From Thermoflexus hugenholtzii JAD2 (GTDB lineage: Bacteria; Chloroflexota; Anaerolineae; Thermoflexales; Thermoflexaceae), in the NCBI RefSeq assembly GCF_900187885.1, contig NZ_FYEK01000037.1, forward strand, positions 1-45,964: 45,964 nt of DNA. Reading direction: 5' to 3'. The translations under genes and the position numbers were made by a program. Below are positions 43,232 through 45,964 of the stretch, in pieces; positions within the stretch are counted from its first letter, which is position 1, and every line of letters starts with the position of its first letter. The notes beneath the pieces are model-generated. The model was not told the DNA's origin and did no database searches. It saw nothing but the letters and a program-made list of their open reading frames with translations.

Positions 43232-44479
43232 TGTCTCGGAAAGTGTGTCCGAGGGGCAGCATGGTAGCCTTCCCAGAAAAGGCTAGAAAAGAAAAGTAAA
43301 GGAGGGAAGGCCACCATGCGGAACAAAACCCGCGAGGAAATCCTAAAGGAAGTGGAAGAGCGGATCAAGACCATGGTCAAGGAGCTCTTGGAGGCCCTCA
43401 TGCGGGAGGAACGGGGGCTCTACCTGGAAAACCATCCCACCCAGGCCAACGGCTACTACACCCGGGACCTCCTAACTCTGGTAGGACCCGTGGAGGACCT
43501 CCAAGTTCCCCGCGTGCGGGAAGGGGATTTCCATCCCCAGATCCTTCCCTACAGGAAGCGGGCCTCCCTGGAACTTTCCGAAGCGATTCTGGCTCTCTAC
43601 GCCGTCGGGGTAAGCACCCGGAAGATCTCGGCGTTCTTGGAGGGGATTTACGGTGCCTTCTACTCGCCCCAGAGTATCTCCCGCCTGCTCAAGGTTACCC
43701 AAGAGCAAGTGAAAGCCTGGCGGGAAAGGCCCCTGAGTGCGGAGTACTACGCGGTGTTTTTGGATGGGACCTTTCTTTCTATTCGTCGAGGAAAAACCGC
43801 TAAGGAACCGGTGTACATTGCGCTCGGGATCAAGCCCGATGGACGAAGGGAGATCCTTGGGTTTTGGCTCTTCGGAGCGGAAGGGGAGAGCGCCCGGAAT
43901 GGGGAGGAGGTTCTCAAGGATCTCCAGCGGCGCGGGGTCCAACGGGTGCGGATCTTCATTACCGATGACCTCCCAGGGTTGGAGGAGGCCATCAAGAAGA
44001 TCTTTCCCGAAGCGGATTGGCAGCTCTGGGTTCTGCACGCGGTCCGGGACGCTTTGAATCAAAGCCGGAAGAAGGACCGGGAGGCGCGGGCTGAGGATCT
44101 CAAGAAGATTGATCGGGCCGAGAGCCGGGAGGAGGCCGAGGAAGCGTTGCGGAGCTGGCGGGAGCGCTGGGGTGGGGTCTATCCCAAGATCGTGGAGCGG
44201 GGGGAGACCAAGGCCTATGCTCTTTTAGCGTTCCTGCGTCATCCTAAACCTATTCGCCGCTACCTCTACACCACCAACCAGCTGGAACGGCTTGCTAAGG
44301 AGGTGAAGAGGCGGACCAAGGTGGTGGAAGTGTTTTGTCGTGAAGAGGCTGCGGAAAAGCTTTTGTATTTGGTTTTGAGTCAGCTGGATGAGGCATGGGG
44401 AGCCCGTCGGCTCCGAGGGTTTGCGGAAATCCAGATGGGAGGCTACCATGCTGACCGGACACACTAAACGCTACACGCC
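43227..44479 (+). mobile_element. IS256-family insertion sequence with 9-bp target duplication
   Basis: A 1253-bp element. The 9-bp GGAAGCGCC occurs immediately on both sides (43218-43226 and 44480-44488) as the target duplication, the usual size for IS256. The terminal regions are inverted repeats: AGTGTGTCCG with CAGCATGGTAGCC at 43242-43269, and the reverse complement at 44441-44465. One transposase gene fills the element. Removing the IS and one duplicate copy rejoins the host gene in frame as TRKRLLQYQLEQIRLRTLSG, which proves the boundaries. Confidence 0.93.
43316..44467 (+). CDS. IS256/Mutator-family transposase
   Basis: A 383-residue DDE transposase. N-terminal DNA-binding part ends near ERPLSAEYYAV; then Asp150 (VFLDGTFLSIRRG), Asp217/Asp218 (IFITDDLPGLEEAI) and Glu324 (YTTNQLERLAKEVKRRTKVV). 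The family helix before the second half, normally W-Q-x-C-x-x-H, reads WQLWVLHAVRDAL and lacks the Cys. Full length with no frameshift, so the element could still be active. ATG follows AAAGGAGGGAAGGCCACC; the stop codon lies inside the right terminal repeat. Confidence 0.95.
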   Translation: MRNKTREEILKEVEERIKTMVKELLEALMREERGLYLENHPTQANGYYTRDLLTLVGPVEDLQVPRVREGDFHPQILPYRKRASLELSEAILALYAVGVSTRKISAFLEGIYGAFYSPQSISRLLKVTQEQVKAWRERPLSAEYYAVFLDGTFLSIRRGKTAKEPVYIALGIKPDGRREILGFWLFGAEGESARNGEEVLKDLQRRGVQRVRIFITDDLPGLEEAIKKIFPEADWQLWVLHAVRDALNQSRKKDREARAEDLKKIDRAESREEAEEALRSWRERWGGVYPKIVERGETKAYALLAFLRHPKPIRRYLYTTNQLERLAKEVKRRTKVVEVFCREEAAEKLLYLVLSQLDEAWGARRLRGFAEIQMGGYHADRTH

Positions 44480-44781
44480 GGAAGCGCCTACTCCAGTATC
44501 AGCTGGAACAGATTCGATTACGCACCCTGAGCGGGATGGAGACCGCGGAGCTCCCGGTGGAAGCCGACGCGCCAGCCGTCGGCCGTCCCCTGAGTGAGCT
44601 CCCCTGGCCTCCGGAATGCCGAATCGCTGTCGTGCGGCGGGGAGCAGGCACACTAATCCCAAACGGAGAGCTGACTCTCCAGGCAGGGGATCGCGTGGTC
44701 CTGCTCGGCAAGCCGGAGGCAATCCGGGAGGCTTGGCGAATGTTCCAGAGGGCAAACCATGAAGCTGGGCCCTCCACTTAA
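44480..44781 (+). pseudogene. 3' remnant of the CLC gene, TrkA_C domain
   Basis: In the host frame the sequence continues from the target duplication as RKRLLQYQLEQIRLRTLSGM and then a complete TrkA_C (RCK_C) domain: AVGRPLSELPWPPECRIAVV, RRGAGTLIPNGELTLQAGDR, VVLLGKPEAIREAWRMF, stop at 44779-44781. This is the C-terminal regulatory domain of the interrupted CLC-CBS protein. An ATG at 44536 could permit translation of an isolated ~81-residue domain but has no clear ribosome site. Confidence 0.88.
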
Positions 44782-45421
44782 GGGATCCACCGCTTCCGGA
44801 TCTTGGGGAAGGCGCCTGGGCTTCATCCTCATTGCCCTATTCCTCGTCGCCCTCGGAGCGGCCTCGGTGATCTCCCGCCTGGAGGAACGAGATCCCTTCT
44901 GCGCCGGCTGTCACCTGCGACCGGAGACCACCTACGTGGGTCGAGCGGCTGCCGCGCGGGGAAGCCGCCCGGTGGACCTGGCCGCCGCTCACGCGAGGGC
45001 CGGCCTCTCCTGCGTGGCCTGTCATCGAGGGGATTCTTCCCTCCCCGATCGCGTCCGCACCCTCGCCCTGGGCGCATGGAACGCGGCCCGGACGCCCTTC
45101 ACGCCCCCGGACGTTCCCCAGCACCCGATACGCATGCCCGGCCTCCCGGAGAACAGCTGCCGCCTCTGCCACGTCCGGGAGCCCGCCCGGGCGGGGATCC
45201 CGCCCGGCGCAATGAACCCGGTGATGGCGGAGGGGTTCGAGAACCACTTCCACACGGATCTGTTCCGACCGGACCTCCAGACCTCTGTGGGGTGCGTGGA
45301 TTGTCACCGCGCGCACATGGAGACGGTGACGCCCTTCTTCGTCGTGCAGGAGATCGTGATCCCGGCCTGCGAGCGCTGCCATCGGGAGGCCGGCCGCGGG
45401 CCGACGCGGATGGGGCCATGA
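44759..45421 (+). CDS. Membrane-anchored pentaheme cytochrome c (NapC/NrfH-like)
   Basis: A 220-residue protein with one N-terminal transmembrane helix (LGFILIALFLVALGAASVIS) and five CxxCH heme sites: CAGCH (48-52), CVACH (85-89), CRLCH (134-138), CVDCH (179-183) and CERCH (204-208). The first heme follows the anchor in a D-P-F-C-A-G-C-H context. This is the style of NapC/NirT/NrfH quinol-oxidising cytochromes, or of a terminal electron carrier. The gene starts inside the last codons of the CLC remnant (ATG 44759) and overlaps the next gene by four bases. No partner reductase is in view downstream. Confidence 0.92.
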   Translation: MKLGPPLKGSTASGSWGRRLGFILIALFLVALGAASVISRLEERDPFCAGCHLRPETTYVGRAAAARGSRPVDLAAAHARAGLSCVACHRGDSSLPDRVRTLALGAWNAARTPFTPPDVPQHPIRMPGLPENSCRLCHVREPARAGIPPGAMNPVMAEGFENHFHTDLFRPDLQTSVGCVDCHRAHMETVTPFFVVQEIVIPACERCHREAGRGPTRMGP

Positions 45422-45964
45422 GGACCCGGCGCTGGTTGTTCGTGTCCATCCCCCTGTGGGGACATCTGGATTATGGAGGTTACCTGGACCTGGCGGTCGC
45501 CCTCGTCCGGCGCGGGGAGCGAGTGCTATGGGCCAGCGGCCCCTTGGTGCAGGAGGCGGTGGTCCGCCGGGGCCTCCCCTTCGTCCCGCTGCCCTCCGTG
45601 GGCTGGCGATGGCTGCCCCCCCTCCCCCCGGAGCTCCCTCCGGCGGAGCGAGCACGGCGACGGCGAGAACGGGCCTTAGAAGCCTGGCTGCACCCGGAGG
45701 AGCACGCTCGGGCCCTCCGTGCCCTGGGCTCACTGATCGAGGCGTGGCGCCCGGACATCTTGGTGGCGGAGCCTTTCGCCGGCGCCGCGGCCTGGGCGGC
45801 GGAGCGATACGAGCTTCCTCTGATCATCGTGGGGTTCCCCGCCGGGCGCTGGCCGGCCCCGGCCACTCCAGAGGCCCAGGCCGAGGTGGAAGCGGCCCGA
45901 GCCCGGCTGGCGGAGGTAGCCGCTCGCCTCGGCCTGGCCGGCCGCTACTGGCGGGGGGGGGCCC
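45418..45964 (+). CDS. UGT/MGT-type glycosyltransferase, partial
   Basis: The frame starts at ATG 45418 (ATGA overlap with the cytochrome gene) and runs off the window end after 182 codons without a stop. The N-terminus (RRWLFVSIPLWGHLDYGGYL, DLAVALVRRGERVLWASGPL) is the acceptor-domain start of GT family 1 (macrolide/UDP-glycosyltransferase-like), and EAWRPDILVAEPFAGAAAWA matches the next conserved stretch. The donor-binding half is not visible, so only the family can be proposed. Confidence 0.8.
   Translation, partial: MRTRRWLFVSIPLWGHLDYGGYLDLAVALVRRGERVLWASGPLVQEAVVRRGLPFVPLPSVGWRWLPPLPPELPPAERARRRRERALEAWLHPEEHARALRALGSLIEAWRPDILVAEPFAGAAAWAAERYELPLIIVGFPAGRWPAPATPEAQAEVEAARARLAEVAARLGLAGRYWRGGA

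Noticed and set aside
1..45964. CRISPR arrays, rRNA and tRNA genes
   Set aside because: No regularly spaced repeats with unique spacers, no rRNA core sequence and no tRNA T-arm with cloverleaf was recognised. The 84-bp and 21-bp repeats are coding or regulatory.
45950..45964. Run of G residues at the window end
   Set aside because: A homopolymer at the cut edge inside a coding frame; may be an assembly or read artefact and cannot be judged without the following sequence.

Overview
This is a GC-rich, gene-dense bacterial window with short spacers and mostly ATG starts preceded by GGAGG-type ribosome sites. The gene content fits a thermophilic Chloroflexota-type bacterium (for example the Thermoflexus/Anaerolineae side): a tetrathionate/polysulfide-reductase-like molybdoenzyme set, a DUF3782-like coiled-coil protein, an MrfA-like helicase, an AroH-type chorismate mutase and a TnpB element. 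The taxonomic placement is an inference from gene style; no rRNA or tRNA gene was recognised.

Layout. 1-1000: TnpB nuclease cut by the window edge (minus). 1222-4133: FAH-family hydrolase and a hybrid histidine kinase (plus). 4035-6456: minus-strand group of a sugar-nucleotide epimerase-like protein, a metallo-beta-lactamase-fold hydrolase and a small membrane protein. 6673-8269: acylphosphatase overlapping a FecR-like membrane-anchored protein. 8307-12094: minus-strand genes for a 59-residue zinc protein, dCTP deaminase, a PH-domain membrane protein, an atypical winged-helix regulator and an NfeD/ClpP-type membrane protease. 12534-15080: DEAD/DEAH helicase with an HNH nuclease domain embedded in its DUF1998 region. 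15221-18225: DUF554 protein, dihydropyrimidinase-like amidohydrolase and patatin phospholipase. 18198-19662: a 1.4-kb cassette with a coiled-coil nuclease-like gene, bounded by 32-bp direct repeats. 19674-20609: PhnD-like lipoprotein (minus). 21033-26944: respiratory molybdoenzyme operon (FeS subunit, NrfD-type membrane subunit, molybdopterin subunit), then a membrane-anchored cytochrome c.

27073-30453 is the most striking region. A consensus promoter, a hidden 32-codon leader peptide packed with Tyr, Trp and Phe codons, mutually exclusive antiterminator and terminator hairpins, and then an operon of AroH-PheA fusion, DAHP synthase and prephenate dehydrogenase. This looks like a complete, unannotated ribosome-mediated attenuator for aromatic amino acid synthesis.

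30461-33804 is a Fur-family-regulated cobalt/nickel ECF transporter operon (cbiM, cbiQ, cbiO) with a palindromic operator over its promoter. 33956-38588 holds glycogen phosphorylase, prmC, rpiB and a glycosyltransferase. 38632-40523 holds a zinc-ribbon protein and a class II aldolase-like protein. 40660-41511 is lgt. 41533-44781 is a CLC chloride channel-CBS-TrkA_C gene broken twice, by a short frameshifting deletion and by an IS256-family element with a 9-bp target duplication. The window ends with a pentaheme membrane cytochrome and a truncated glycosyltransferase.
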